Positions 17,577 to 27,382 of a stretch of DNA of 64,000 nucleotides are shown piece after piece (position 1 is the first letter of the stretch; each line of letters opens with the position of its first letter). A program made the position numbers and the translations under genes. This stretch comes from Acinetobacter lwoffii (GTDB lineage: Bacteria; Pseudomonadota; Gammaproteobacteria; Pseudomonadales; Moraxellaceae). The notes below the pieces were generated by a model that saw only the letters and a list, made by a program, of their open reading frames with translations, ran no database searches and was not told the DNA's origin. Location: NCBI RefSeq assembly GCF_024129355.1, contig NZ_JAMXXP010000002.1, positions 184,116 through 248,115 on the forward strand, written 5' to 3'.

Positions 17577-18518
17577 TCAATGCTGATGGTTTTCGGCATG
17601 TGAATGCGGATGTGAGGATTGTCCCCGATGTTCCGGCGGACAATCTTCCGCTTCGATCTGCAAGGTCATCTCGGTAATATGATGCTCATGGTGGAGCATC
17701 TCAAAGGCCTGATGACGCAGTTTCTGATAATCCACATTCGGTGCAACCAGATGCACAGTCAGCATGACTTTTTTGGAGGTAATTGCCCAAACCTTGAGCT
17801 GATGAATGTCCTGAACCCCTTCGAGCGCCAAAAGATCGTGGCGTAATTTTTCAATATCAATTTCATCCGGCACACCTTCAAGCAGAATATTGATGCTCTG
17901 TTTCAGCAAAATCCAGGTTCTTGGCAACACCCAAAATCCGATCAATACCGCAATCAGCGTATCCACCCACATCCAGCCAGTCAAATAAATCACCAGCGCC
18001 CCAATGATCACCCCGACTGATCCCAGTGCATCACTGAGCACTTCCAGATAAGCGCCTTTGACATTGAGACTTTCTTGACTGCTAGACACCAGAATTTTCA
18101 TGGAAATCAGGTTAATGAACAGCCCCAAGGTGGCCACGATCATCATGCCCAAGCTCTGGATTTCTGGCGGATAACTCAAACGCTGATAAGCTTCAAACAA
18201 AATATAAATCGCAACCACAAACAGCATCACGGCATTAAACAGGGCAGCCAAAATCTCAAAGCGCTGATAACCAAATGTCCGTTTATTGTCTGCCGGTTTT
18301 TGTCCAATTTTGATAGCGACTAAAGCGATAGCCAGTGCAGCAGCATCGGTAAACATATGCGCAGCATCAGAAAGTAAGGCCAAACTTTGAGTTAGAAAAC
18401 CAGCAATCACTTCCACAATTAAAAAAGTGGTGGTTAATCCCAGCGCTATTGATAATTTTCTGGCATTTTTTGCAGTCACGGCGACATGACTATGTTCATG
18501 ATGATGTGAATTCCCCAC
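17577..18518 (-). CDS. Cation diffusion facilitator, CzcD/ZitB type zinc exporter
   Basis: A 313-residue inner-membrane metal/proton antiporter. Six transmembrane helices span about residues 20-205, with the metal-site motifs HMFTDA (helix II) and EVLSDALGS (helix V). The cytoplasmic C-terminal ferredoxin-like domain follows (about 210-290). Both ends are rich in histidine (SHHHEHSH at the start; HPHSHAENHQH at the end), typical of Zn/Cd exporters. Zn(II), with possible Cd or Co, is the likely cargo. No metal-responsive regulator gene is adjacent. Confidence 0.92.
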   Translation of the reverse strand: MGNSHHHEHSHVAVTAKNARKLSIALGLTTTFLIVEVIAGFLTQSLALLSDAAHMFTDAAALAIALVAIKIGQKPADNKRTFGYQRFEILAALFNAVMLFVVAIYILFEAYQRLSYPPEIQSLGMMIVATLGLFINLISMKILVSSSQESLNVKGAYLEVLSDALGSVGVIIGALVIYLTGWMWVDTLIAVLIGFWVLPRTWILLKQSINILLEGVPDEIDIEKLRHDLLALEGVQDIHQLKVWAITSKKVMLTVHLVAPNVDYQKLRHQAFEMLHHEHHITEMTLQIEAEDCPPEHRGQSSHPHSHAENHQH

Positions 18519-18649
18519 CGGCCCCTCCCTCCTTCTTATTCAACGAGGACTGTATCCTCAGCATCTTTTCAAGTTTTGTTCTGATTCATATTACGCTTGA
18601 ATTTTACCTATTTAAGTAGGTTTTTTATGAACTGTTTTATCAGTCGACA

Positions 18650-19291
18650 TTAGATTAAAGTTTTAGCTTTTTCATGTTCTGCCAGCCAGGCCTGTACCGA
18701 AGCACACTTAAAATTACGCTCGACATATTCTATTATTTTCACAGGAAGTTTCACCTGATGGCTCAGCAAACGATGCAACATAAAGGCCAGATCAAAGTCT
18801 GCAATGGACCAGTGTTCAGTCAACCATATGTCCTCCAGCATATATTCTGCCACATTCACCAAGCGCTGAATTTCTTCAGTGATCGGAGCTGTAAGAGGTG
18901 TAGATATTTTTGCTGGGTGAAATACCGAATCGGAAGGCATCTGCTGGCGGATTTGCATAAAATCGGTTTTGACCAAAGCTTGTATGGCGCGACATTTGGC
19001 TCTGGCCTGAACTTCCTTAGGATATAAGGCCGGATAACTTGGAGCCGGAAAGGCATCTTCCAAGTATTCAGTGATCGCCCATGATTCAAACAGGCTAAAG
19101 TTATCTACTATTAAACACGGAACTTTAGCACTTGGACAAATGGCTTGATAAGCCGCAGATTTCTGTTGCTGCTGATCTAAATCAATCACGATTTCCTGAA
19201 AATCTAAACCCTTTTCTTTTAAGGCAACATAGACCGACATGGCATAAGAGCTGATTCTATTTTTATCGACATATAAACGTATATTTTGCAT
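18650..19291 (-). CDS. Glutathione S-transferase, YfcF-like
   Basis: A 213-residue cytosolic GST. The N-terminal thioredoxin-like domain (about 1-80) has a serine-containing active region (YVDKNRISSYAMSVYVALKEKG) and the cis-proline/GSH-binding SAKVPCLI followed by LFESWAITEYLED. The alpha-helical C-terminal domain includes WSIADFDLAFMLHRLL, the N-capping motif. Sequence most resembles the YfcF/beta-like branch, linked to peroxide resistance. It is monocistronic and its substrate is unknown. Confidence 0.85.
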   Translation of the reverse strand: MQNIRLYVDKNRISSYAMSVYVALKEKGLDFQEIVIDLDQQQQKSAAYQAICPSAKVPCLIVDNFSLFESWAITEYLEDAFPAPSYPALYPKEVQARAKCRAIQALVKTDFMQIRQQMPSDSVFHPAKISTPLTAPITEEIQRLVNVAEYMLEDIWLTEHWSIADFDLAFMLHRLLSHQVKLPVKIIEYVERNFKCASVQAWLAEHEKAKTLI

Positions 19292-19532
19292 ATCCTTGAT
19301 CCTGATGGTCTTGTTATTTTTATTCAGTACGGCAGCCTTACTCTACTCCCTTTCCTATATAAAAGGAAAAATGAACTGCTTCATGTAGCGATCACACGAA
19401 AATGTTTACACAGTTGCCGATAGCGCAGCGATGTTCATTATTTTCTATTTTGCACATGATGTGGGGCATAAAGCCTTTTATTTTGCTTTTGATTCACGTT
19501 AAATTAAATCATTCTCTTGATATCAAAAAACT

Positions 19533-20249
19533 ATGCTGAACTTAGCCCACCTCTCCGATACCGTGTATGCCATTCAACATTTGGCTTTTGAAGACTTAGG
19601 TGCTTGGGAAGATATTTTTTATCAGCTCGGCTTACGTGTGCGTTATTTCGAAGCTGGCATCGATGATCTTACCAAGGCTTTTAAACATCCTGGATTAACA
19701 ATTATTCTCGGTGGCCCGATTGCAGTCTATGAAACTGAGGATTACCCTTTCTTACAACAAGAAATAGACTTACTTAAAGTTCGACTGGAAAAGAATTTAC
19801 CGACTTTAGGCATCTGTTTAGGTGCGCAGTTAATTGCTGCTGCATTGAATGCTAAAGTGTATTCAGGAGATGTGAAGGAAATTGGCTGGTCTAAACTCAG
19901 TCTTGCTTCTGTTGAAAATAATCCGCTGCAAGCTCTCGAAGATATCGACGTCCTGCATTGGCATGGTGATACCTTTGATCTACCTGAACAGGCAGAGTTA
20001 CTGGCCAGCTCTGACCTTTATCCAAATCAGGCCTTTCAGGTAGGACAGAATATTCTAGCACTACAATTCCATGCTGAAGTGGTCAGTGAAAGTTTAGAGA
20101 AATGGCTGATTGGACATACCTGTGAGTTACGCAAAGCCCAGATCAATATCCCTGCACTGCGGGCAGATCATCAAAGCTATGCACCCGCGCTTGAACAGGC
20201 CGCCAGTTCGGTATTGCTGCATTATTTAGAAAACTTGCAACTTAAATAA
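19533..20249 (+). CDS. Class I glutamine amidotransferase domain protein
   Basis: A 238-residue stand-alone GATase1. The nucleophile elbow is GICLGAQLIAAAL (Cys near residue 95), the catalytic His is in LQFHAEVV (about 183), and the oxyanion strand is ILGGPIAVYE (about 60). It resembles GMP-synthase-like amidotransferases (YfeJ type) that lack a fused synthetase. No acceptor or synthetase gene is adjacent, so the reaction beyond glutamine hydrolysis or gamma-glutamyl cleavage is unknown. Ends at a strong bidirectional terminator. Confidence 0.85.
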   Translation: MLNLAHLSDTVYAIQHLAFEDLGAWEDIFYQLGLRVRYFEAGIDDLTKAFKHPGLTIILGGPIAVYETEDYPFLQQEIDLLKVRLEKNLPTLGICLGAQLIAAALNAKVYSGDVKEIGWSKLSLASVENNPLQALEDIDVLHWHGDTFDLPEQAELLASSDLYPNQAFQVGQNILALQFHAEVVSESLEKWLIGHTCELRKAQINIPALRADHQSYAPALEQAASSVLLHYLENLQLK

Positions 20250-20256
20250 CCGTAAT

Positions 20257-20286
20257 AAAAAAGCACCCAGTTGGGTGCTTTTTTAA
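20257..20286. terminator. Bidirectional terminator between the amidotransferase and YceI
   Basis: AAGCACCC, loop AGTT, GGGTGCTT, flanked by A-run and T-run; serves both convergent genes. Confidence 0.92.
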
Positions 20287-20296
20287 TTTGTCATGC

Positions 20297-20884
20297 TTAT
20301 TTTTTCGGAGCAGGAACAGAAGCCTCGGTAGTAATGTTCACTGTAATTTTATCGCCCACATTTGGAACATAACCGCCTACCCCAAAGGCTGAACGGTTAA
20401 ATGAAGTGGTTGCATTGAAACCAATCGTTTGTAATTTTGTCATTGGGTGCACGCCTTGTTTATTTAAAACTGCGTCCAGTACCACAGGTTTAGTGACATC
20501 TTTTACGGTTAAGTTACCGGTGATTTTGTATTTGTTTTTGCCTAAAGCCTGAACTTTAGTACTTTTAAAAGTGATATTCGGATATTTGGCAGCATCAAAA
20601 AATTCTGCTGTCTTAATATGGTCATCCAGCGCTTTCACATTCGTATTAATGCTTGCAACCGGGATATTCACATTGACCGAAGAATTCGCAGGTTTTGCAT
20701 TATCAACATTAATCGTACCCTGGATGTCACTGAAGTTTGCAGATGGTGTAGAGAAACCAAAGTGGCTCCAAGAGAACACCGTTGCTGAATGAGTCGGGTC
20801 AATCGTATAGGCCACTGGTTTTGCCATAGAAACTGTTGCTACAGATGCGACCGCCAAGCCTAATGCTAATGTTTTGAAATTCAT
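20297..20884 (-). CDS. YceI-family periplasmic protein
   Basis: A 195-residue secreted lipocalin-like protein. A signal peptide (hydrophobic LALGLAVASVATVSMA, cleavage before KPVAY) precedes the YceI beta-barrel: YTIDPTHSATVFSWSHFGFS at the start, then FDAAKYPNITFKST and the terminal VGDKITVNITTEA. Relatives bind polyisoprenoid chains and are induced by base or osmotic stress. It is monocistronic, and no partner cytochrome b561 gene is adjacent. Confidence 0.94.
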   Translation of the reverse strand: MNFKTLALGLAVASVATVSMAKPVAYTIDPTHSATVFSWSHFGFSTPSANFSDIQGTINVDNAKPANSSVNVNIPVASINTNVKALDDHIKTAEFFDAAKYPNITFKSTKVQALGKNKYKITGNLTVKDVTKPVVLDAVLNKQGVHPMTKLQTIGFNATTSFNRSAFGVGGYVPNVGDKITVNITTEASVPAPKK

Positions 20885-21013
20885 GTTTTTATCTCACGTT
20901 TTGGATGTTATTAAGTGTATAGAATCTGGAACCGTTTACAGCCCTAAAGATAAAACGTTTTGTTGCAGCGATGAAACGATAAAATTGTAAGTTATTTTTT
21001 TAATTTTTGAGCT

Positions 21014-21469
21014 TTAATCCATACGGTACTGGATGAATCCAGTTTTCTTGGCGACTTTGTTATACAACGCTTGTGCCTGATGGTTTAATTCATGAGTCAG
21101 CCAGTAAACCCGGTCGCAATTACGCTGCTGCGCGACCTGATAGACATGCTGAATCAGCTTGCGCGCCACGCCCTGTCCGCGATAATCAGGATGGGTAAAT
21201 AGATCCTGCAAATAGGCATAGGGTCTTACTGTCCAGCTACTGTTATGTTCGATGACATGCACAATCCCTACGACCTCTCCATCAATCAAGGCCGCAAAAC
21301 CGTACATTGAATCTAACTCATAATTAGTTAATTTATCCCAGGTATTTTTACTTACCTCATCCGAAATTTGGGTCTGATAAAAGCGTTGATAGTCTTGCCA
21401 TAAAAATAGCCATTCCGGCTGTGATATTTGCTCTAGAGATTTGATCTGGATCTGGCACTGTATATTCAT
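21014..21469 (-). CDS. GNAT-family N-acetyltransferase
   Basis: A 151-residue acetyl-CoA-dependent acetyltransferase. The acetyl-CoA loop RGQGVARKLI lies at about residue 96, with the preceding strand LQDLFTHPDYRG. The layout matches single-domain GNATs acting on amines or protein N-termini. Neighbours give no hint of substrate. Confidence 0.87.
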   Translation of the reverse strand: MNIQCQIQIKSLEQISQPEWLFLWQDYQRFYQTQISDEVSKNTWDKLTNYELDSMYGFAALIDGEVVGIVHVIEHNSSWTVRPYAYLQDLFTHPDYRGQGVARKLIQHVYQVAQQRNCDRVYWLTHELNHQAQALYNKVAKKTGFIQYRMD

Positions 21470-21605
21470 GTTTAACTGCTTCTTTGGCTTATTTCTTTAA
21501 TTTAAGTCGTTTCAATAGTGGTCGCTGAATTTTTATAGCGGCCTAAACTTAGCTTTATCTCATCTGGTGCTCATAAGCAACCTGTCAGATGAAAATCATC
21601 CGGCA

Positions 21606-21634
21606 TAAAAAAAGTCCCAATCAGGGACTTTTCA
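21606..21634. terminator. Terminator after the 73-residue protein gene
   Basis: AAAAGTCCC, loop AATCA, GGGACTTTT with A-rich left and T-rich right flanks; placed to end the minus-strand gene at 21645. Confidence 0.85.
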
Positions 21635-21644
21635 TGCATTATGT

Positions 21645-21866
21645 TTAAAGTTTTTCAACCAGAATACGATCAACCTGTTTTAGGCCAGTCGTCTTTTCAT
21701 GATTTTTACGACGCACTTTAATGACCTTTTCTTCGGCTAATTCTTGCAGCATTAAATCAACTGCAACCATCGCTTCAAGAGGTAATTCCTGTCCGATCCA
21801 CTTGAGTTCGCCTGCATCCATTAAAGTAATTTCATCGTTAATTTGTTCATACAAGCTCATGTTCAT
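21645..21866 (-). CDS. Small conserved hypothetical protein (73 aa)
   Basis: A soluble, charged 73-residue protein with no signal peptide. The N-terminal two thirds are acidic and helical (DEITLMDAGELKWIGQELPLEAMVAVDLMLQEL is the pattern, shown here by its acidic and leucine residues). The tail is basic (KVRRKNHEKTTGLKQ). AAAGAG lies 5-10 bp before the ATG at 21866; a second ATG at 21860 is equally placed. Bracketing by two terminators supports a real gene. Function unknown. Confidence 0.7.
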   Translation of the reverse strand: MNMSLYEQINDEITLMDAGELKWIGQELPLEAMVAVDLMLQELAEEKVIKVRRKNHEKTTGLKQVDRILVEKL

Positions 21867-21940
21867 CTCACTCTTTCATTTCGACTATGGGAGAACTTTC
21901 TAACGATTGCCACATGAAAACAACGCTAAAAAGCGAAAAA

Positions 21941-21975
21941 ATAAAAGACGCCCCAAAATTGGAGCGCCTTTTAAT
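21941..21975 (-). terminator. Terminator of transketolase
   Basis: AAAAGACGCCCC and GGAGCGCCTTTT form an imperfect hairpin just past the tkt stop; the A-run on the left is a U-run on the minus strand. Confidence 0.75.
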
Positions 21976-21994
21976 AAACCGCCTAATCAGTTGA

Positions 21995-23983
21995 TTATGC
22001 AGTAATCTCTTTTACAGCTGCAACCACTGCTTCAGTGGTAATCCCGAAGAACTGGAACAGATCTTTTGCAGGTGCAGATTCACCATAAGTGGTCATACCG
22101 ATGACGCGACCATCAAGACCCACAAATTTCCACCAGTAATCTACATGTGCAGCTTCAACAGCAACACGTGCACGAATATTTGATGGCAGAACCGCTTCAC
22201 GATAAGCTGCATCCTGCTTCATGAATTCTTCAGCACATGGCATAGATACTACACGCACGCCTTCAAGCTGTGCATAAGCTTCCATTGCCAGAGATACTTC
22301 AGAACCAGTTGCGATAATGATGGCTTTCAATTCGCCTTTTTCTTCAGCCAGTACATAACCACCTTTCGCAGCGTTCTCAATTTGAGCTTGAGTACGGGTT
22401 TGGAATGGCAAGTTCTGACGAGAGAAAATCAATGCGGTCGGACCTTCAGCACGCGTTAATGCAGATTTCCAGGAAATTGCTGCTTCAACGGTGTCACATG
22501 GACGCCATGTATTCAGGTTTGGTGTACCACGAAGTGATGCGATCTGCTCAACAGGTTGATGCGTTGGGCCATCTTCACCCAGACCAATTGAGTCATGCGT
22601 ATACACATGGATCACGCGCTGTTTCATTAATGCAGACATACGTACCGCATTACGTGCATATTCCATAAACATCAGGAATGTTGCTACATAAGGGATGAAC
22701 CCGCCATGCAGTGCAACACCATTCGCGATTGCAGTCATACCGAATTCACGTACGCCATAGTGTACGTAGTTACCTGCCGGATTGTCCTGTACGCCTTGCG
22801 CGCCTTTCCAAAGGGTCAGGTTAGAACCTGCAAGATCCGCAGAACCACCTAGAACTTCTGGCAATAATGGAACAAGTGCTTGCAATGCATTTTGGCTGGC
22901 TTTACGCGTTGCAATTGTTTCAGCTTTGGCATTCACTTCTGCAATATAGGCATCCGCTTTTGCAACGAAGTCAGCCGGTAATTCACCAGATAAACGACGT
23001 TTAAATTCAGCGGCTTCAGTTGGATATTTTGCAGCATAAGCAGCAAATGTTTCGTTCCAAGCTGCTTCTGATTCAGCACCTTTAGCTTTCGCATCCCAAG
23101 CTGCGTAAACATCTTCAGGAATTACAAATGCTTCATCAGTCCAGCCTAGTGCTTCACGAGTCAAGACGATTTCGTCATGACCGAGTGGTGCACCATGACT
23201 GTCTTCTTTACCTTGCTTGTTTGGTGAACCTAGACCAATCACAGTTTTACAAATAATGATGGTTGGTTTAGCAGTTTCAGCTTTAGCTTCTAAAGTTGCC
23301 TGACGGATTGCATCTGCATCGTGGCCATCAACTTTAATCACTTGCCAGCCGTATGCCAGGAAACGTTGTTCTGTATCGTCAGAGAACCAGCCTTCCACTT
23401 CGCCATCAATCGAGATGCCATTGTCATCATAGTAAGCAATCAGTTTGCCTAGACCCAATGTTCCTGCCAAAGAACATGCTTCGTGAGAAACACCTTCCAT
23501 CAAACAGCCATCGCCAAGGAAGCAGTAAGTGAAGTGATCTACAACTTGGATGTCGTCTTTGTTAAATTGTGCAGCTAGGGTTTTTTCAGCCAGTGCAAAA
23601 CCAACAGCATTCGCGATGCCTTGACCTAAAGGACCAGTCGTCGTTTCAATCCCTGGTGCATAACCCAATTCCGGGTGGCCAGGTGTTTTAGAATGAAGTT
23701 GACGGAATGCTTTAAGATCCTCAATCGAAAGATCGTAGCCCGTTAAATGAAGAAGCGCATATTGAAGCATAGAGCCATGGCCATTTGACAATACAAAACG
23801 GTCACGGTTTGCCCAATTCGGGTTGGTCGGGTTGTGGTTCATGAATTCACGCCAAACCACATCAGCGATATCTGCCATCCCCATTGGAGCACCTGGATGT
23901 CCTGAGTTTGCTTTTTGCACAGCATCCATTGCCAATACACGAATTGCGTTTGCAATACGACGTTCATTAAGCGGGGTTGTCAT
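21995..23983 (-). CDS. tkt: Transketolase
   Basis: A 662-residue thiamine-diphosphate enzyme that moves two-carbon units in the pentose phosphate pathway. Features in order: [29 protein letters not shown], and the ThDP motif GDGCLMEG (about residue 155) in the N-terminal domain. The pyrimidine domain has the catalytic Glu region ([13 protein letters not shown], about 410) and the C-terminal domain follows ([12 protein letters not shown]). Length is standard. The gene is single, with a terminator downstream and a 430-bp AT-rich region upstream. Confidence 0.98.
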   Translation of the reverse strand: MTTPLNERRIANAIRVLAMDAVQKANSGHPGAPMGMADIADVVWREFMNHNPTNPNWANRDRFVLSNGHGSMLQYALLHLTGYDLSIEDLKAFRQLHSKTPGHPELGYAPGIETTTGPLGQGIANAVGFALAEKTLAAQFNKDDIQVVDHFTYCFLGDGCLMEGVSHEACSLAGTLGLGKLIAYYDDNGISIDGEVEGWFSDDTEQRFLAYGWQVIKVDGHDADAIRQATLEAKAETAKPTIIICKTVIGLGSPNKQGKEDSHGAPLGHDEIVLTREALGWTDEAFVIPEDVYAAWDAKAKGAESEAAWNETFAAYAAKYPTEAAEFKRRLSGELPADFVAKADAYIAEVNAKAETIATRKASQNALQALVPLLPEVLGGSADLAGSNLTLWKGAQGVQDNPAGNYVHYGVREFGMTAIANGVALHGGFIPYVATFLMFMEYARNAVRMSALMKQRVIHVYTHDSIGLGEDGPTHQPVEQIASLRGTPNLNTWRPCDTVEAAISWKSALTRAEGPTALIFSRQNLPFQTRTQAQIENAAKGGYVLAEEKGELKAIIIATGSEVSLAMEAYAQLEGVRVVSMPCAEEFMKQDAAYREAVLPSNIRARVAVEAAHVDYWWKFVGLDGRVIGMTTYGESAPAKDLFQFFGITTEAVVAAVKEITA

Positions 23984-24416
23984 AAATCAGAGTCCAAAAT
24001 ATTCAGAAATAGGAAATGATGAAAAGACTTTCAAAACTGTTGTCTATTGTCTTAAAAAAACAGCGAGGGGTAAAGACTAACCAACAATATTTATCAGTTT
24101 ATTGAGTGTCTCTTGCCTTATCGTACAATTATTCCACATTTCTTCTTCGGCTTCGGTTCTTCAGATTGAATTATCCCGCATTTTCTAATTAACTTTCTTG
24201 TCTGTATCTGGATTCTAAGCTGATAAACAGGATTGAATTTATGCTGATTTTATTTCTATTTTATATGTCTCACATCATTATTTTTAAAAAAAATCTATAC
24301 AATTCTCTGATCTATTCATAATGTAATTTGTATTAAATTTTATAAAATATTGGCAGGATTGTTTGATATACAGGTGAAATTTAATTTGCTTAGGCTAATT
24401 TCCAACCTCGGCAGAC
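23984..24416. other. AT-rich gap upstream of tkt
   Basis: About 430 bp between the tkt start and the end of a pilin-like gene, both on the minus strand. It presumably holds the tkt promoter. No gene, strong hairpin or repeat was recognised. Confidence 0.4.
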
Positions 24417-24800
24417 TTATTGCCCTTGACAATCTTTAGGCAAATAGCGTTGCTGAATATCAGTGGAATAACATTTGTCACTATGAACATCAAAAGCGAC
24501 TGATTTCCCGCGAATGGCCATATCGACTCCCTGCTCTCGTATCTTGAACTCTATCCGGCAAGCGGCATTAATAATGACTTTTTCGATATATTGACCATGC
24601 CCACCAATCTGGCGTCCGGCATCACAGTGCTGATCCGAAGCAATAAACTGGGTTCGATATGCTCCAGCCTGTTCAAACACTTCGGCCAATTGATTCCGCA
24701 CGACATAAGCTTGATAACTCATAAAAACCATCGTCACTAAAATCGCGATGATGATGAACACGATCAGCACTTCAATCAGGGTAAATGCCTTTTGATACAT
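24417..24800 (-). CDS. Orphan type IV pilin-like protein
   Basis: A 127-residue prepilin. The leader MYQKA is followed by FTLIEVLIVFIIIAILVTMVF, the class III prepilin signature with Glu5 of the mature chain and a hydrophobic N-terminal helix. The residue before cleavage is Ala rather than the usual Gly, which prepilin peptidase tolerates in some systems. The globular part has four cysteines (one near residue 55, one near 79 and two near the end), so one or two disulfides are possible. The start at 24800 has GGAG about 10 bp upstream. No other pilus gene is nearby. It could be a minor pilin or a com-type pseudopilin. Confidence 0.82.
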   Translation of the reverse strand: MYQKAFTLIEVLIVFIIIAILVTMVFMSYQAYVVRNQLAEVFEQAGAYRTQFIASDQHCDAGRQIGGHGQYIEKVIINAACRIEFKIREQGVDMAIRGKSVAFDVHSDKCYSTDIQQRYLPKDCQGQ

Positions 24801-25272
24801 GATTTCTGATCTCCGTATAGTCTTGCTCCAAGAAGTCCATAGCAAAAGATGTCGACATTCCTAACCAGCTAATGTGAAAGACTTAGGCTAATATGAAGAT
24901 ATACCCGAACATCGACAAGACAGTTGGTCGTAAGGCGCACTGTCTGAATCTGCTTTATTGATGTAATGATCACTTGCTTAAGTAAATTTTGAATTTTGAG
25001 CTTTGTATTTTTTCTATCATCTATTTTTTTAAGATTTAATCGGAAATCTAAGCATTTAATTTTATGACAGTCTGAGGGATTAAAATATTATTGCTTCCTA
25101 TTCCCCAATCAATAATGCTGCCTAAATAGACATATCAATTTTTTTAATTCTATTAATCAATTAAAAACACAATAATTTGAAACAATTTCGACCAATTTTG
25201 TCGTGTTAAGCTAGTCCTAGAGCGCAACTCGATGTAACATATCGTGTCTTTAAAATTAACTGTGATAGGACT
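24801..25272. other. Intergenic region between pilin-like gene and metK
   Basis: About 470 bp between divergent genes. A 7-bp inverted repeat (AGACAGT/ACTGTCT) with a 14-nt loop lies around 24918-24945, and the rest is very AT-rich. The metK promoter should be near its 3' end. No SAM riboswitch fold could be recognised by eye. Confidence 0.4.
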
Positions 25273-26439
25273 ATGCGCGAGTACGCTGTATTTACTTCGG
25301 AATCTGTAAGCGAAGGCCATCCAGATAAAATGGCTGACCAAATCAGTGACGCTATTTTGGATGCAATCTTAAAAGAAGACCCATATGCACGGGTTGCTTG
25401 TGAAACGCTTGTAAAAACAGGTGCGGTTGTACTTGCCGGTGAAATCACAACGACAGCAAATGTTGATTTTGAGGCAATTGTACGTCATACCGTAAACGGA
25501 ATTGGTTATCACCATTCTGATCTTGGTTTTGATGGTTCAACCTGTGCCGTGATCAACATGATTGGTAAACAGTCACCTGAAATTGCTCAAGGTGTCGACC
25601 GCCAGAAACCTGAAGATCAGGGTGCCGGCGACCAAGGTTTAATGTTCGGTTACGCCAGCCGCGAGACTGATGTATTAATGCCTGCGCCGATTTCATATGC
25701 GCATCGCTTGATGGAAAAGCAGGCTGAATTACGCCGTAATGGCACCTTGCCATGGTTACGCCCAGATGCAAAAAGCCAGGTAACGTTTGCTTATGAAAAT
25801 GGCGTACCAGTTCGTTTAGATGCAGTCGTTCTTTCGACTCAACATGATCCTGAGATCACTCAAGCGAACCTGAAAGAAGCTGTGATTGAAGAGATTGTGA
25901 AGAAAATCATTCCTGCTGACATGTTCCATGCAGACACCAAATTCCACATCAACCCAACGGGTATGTTTGTGATCGGTGGTCCTGTGGGTGACTGTGGTTT
26001 GACTGGCCGTAAAATTATCGTAGATACCTACGGTGGTATGGCACGTCACGGTGGTGGTGCTTTCTCTGGTAAAGATCCATCTAAAGTTGACCGTTCTGCT
26101 GCGTACGCAGGTCGTTATGTGGCGAAAAACATCGTTGCTGCTGGCCTGGCTGACAAGTGTGAAATTCAGGTGTCTTATGCAATTGGTGTTGCTGAGCCAA
26201 CTTCAATTTCAATCAATACCTTCAATACTGCAAAAGTCTCTGAAGAATTGATTATTGCACTGGTTCGTGAACATTTCGACTTACGTCCATATGGCATTAC
26301 CCGTATGCTTGACCTGATCCAGCCGATGTATAAGCAAACTGCTGCTTATGGTCACTTCGGTCGTGAAGGTTCTGATACTGCCTTTACCTGGGAAAAAACT
26401 GACAAAGTGGAAGCGCTTAAAGCCTCTGCTGGTCTATAA
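25273..26439 (+). CDS. metK: S-adenosylmethionine synthetase
   Basis: A 388-residue enzyme forming SAM from methionine and ATP. It begins with [19 protein letters not shown] (ATP/Mg site), has the hexapeptide [11 protein letters not shown] (about residue 120), and the P-loop-like [17 protein letters not shown] (about 260). Length is as expected. The ATG follows a short GATAGGAC segment that can serve as ribosome-binding site. A strong terminator follows 12 bp past the stop. Confidence 0.98.
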   Translation: MREYAVFTSESVSEGHPDKMADQISDAILDAILKEDPYARVACETLVKTGAVVLAGEITTTANVDFEAIVRHTVNGIGYHHSDLGFDGSTCAVINMIGKQSPEIAQGVDRQKPEDQGAGDQGLMFGYASRETDVLMPAPISYAHRLMEKQAELRRNGTLPWLRPDAKSQVTFAYENGVPVRLDAVVLSTQHDPEITQANLKEAVIEEIVKKIIPADMFHADTKFHINPTGMFVIGGPVGDCGLTGRKIIVDTYGGMARHGGGAFSGKDPSKVDRSAAYAGRYVAKNIVAAGLADKCEIQVSYAIGVAEPTSISINTFNTAKVSEELIIALVREHFDLRPYGITRMLDLIQPMYKQTAAYGHFGREGSDTAFTWEKTDKVEALKASAGL

Positions 26440-26450
26440 GTTTTTCTTAA

Positions 26451-26480
26451 AAAAAGCCTGCATCATGCAGGCTTTTTTTA
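26451..26480 (+). terminator. Terminator of metK
   Basis: AAAAAGCCTGCA, loop TCA, TGCAGGCTTTTT; a 12-bp perfect stem. The remaining 290 bp up to the next gene at 26771 are AT-rich and show nothing else. Confidence 0.93.
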
Positions 26481-26770
26481 TGTCTTTTATTTTTTCATTT
26501 TTAGAATTATCTCTAGGTCCTGATGACAAATATTTAAATGCCAAGCTTCATACTATAACCTGCCTTTAGAATGATACTTTTGAAACTCCCCTCTCTTTGA
26601 ATATCGCTATTCCATGAAACTTAAAATAACTTCAGACTAAGCCATTACAGTATAAGTATCGAAAAAAGTTACAGTTAATCAACAAATGTTGATCTATTTG
26701 CTAGCATAAATCTAAATAAATGGCTGCTAAATTAGATTGCAGCTCTACAACAACAAAAGGATATTACTCG

Positions 26771-27115
26771 ATGAATAAATTACTAATTGCTTTAGGTTTG
26801 GCGACCACTGTTGCCTTAGTCGGCTGTAGTAAAGAAGAAGCGCCTGAAACTGGTGCAACCACAGGTGAGCATTTAGAAAATGCAGCCAATCAAGCCGGTC
26901 ATGATATGGAAGATGCCAGCCGTGAGGCTGCGGTAGAAACCGAACGAGCAATGGATAATGCCGCAGAAAATACTGCTCAGGCAGCGGACGAAGCTGCTGC
27001 TGCAACGTCTAGAGCAGCAGATGCCACTGCGGAAGCAGCACGTAAAGCAACTGCAGCAACTGCTGCGGCAGTTGAAGAAGGTGCCGGAGAAGTTCGGGAA
27101 AAAGCTGAAAACTGA
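26771..27115 (+). CDS. Small alanine-rich coiled-coil lipoprotein
   Basis: A 114-residue lipoprotein. The signal peptide MNKLLIALGLATTVALVGC has a good lipobox (LVGC, Cys19). The mature chain is almost only Ala, Glu, Asp, Thr, Lys and Arg, in short repeats (AADEAAAATSRAADATAEAARKATAATAAAV) that should form a long amphipathic helix. It resembles outer-membrane or LEA-like stress lipoproteins. The start at 26771 has AAAGGA nearby; an upstream reading from 26720 is rejected for lack of one. Terminators bracket it on both sides. Function unknown. Confidence 0.82.
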   Translation: MNKLLIALGLATTVALVGCSKEEAPETGATTGEHLENAANQAGHDMEDASREAAVETERAMDNAAENTAQAADEAAAATSRAADATAEAARKATAATAAAVEEGAGEVREKAEN

Positions 27116-27138
27116 TTTTAGCATTCAGTTTGACGTTT

Positions 27139-27167
27139 AAAAGCCTGCGATTGCAGGCTTTTTTTAT
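27139..27167 (+). terminator. Terminator of the alanine-rich lipoprotein
   Basis: AAAAGCCTGC, loop GATT, GCAGGCTTTT and further T residues. Confidence 0.92.
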
Positions 27168-27382
27168 CAGAGATGATTTTAAATAGCGAATGATCTAAAT
27201 TGAAATTGCATTATTTCTTGATAGGATCAATTTTTTATCTAAGTGAGTGGATAAAATCAGATAAACTGATAAAACTTATCAAGTATTAGAATGACTTAAT
27301 TGTAATTCACTCGGTAAAATGGGCTGCATTTAAACTGAAATTCAGTAGAATACCAGCCTTTATTTTTAAAATTTAATCTCCC

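Noticed and set aside
25100..25272. Possible SAM riboswitch before metK
   Set aside because: The leader is short and AT-rich and no conserved SAM-riboswitch core could be found by eye.
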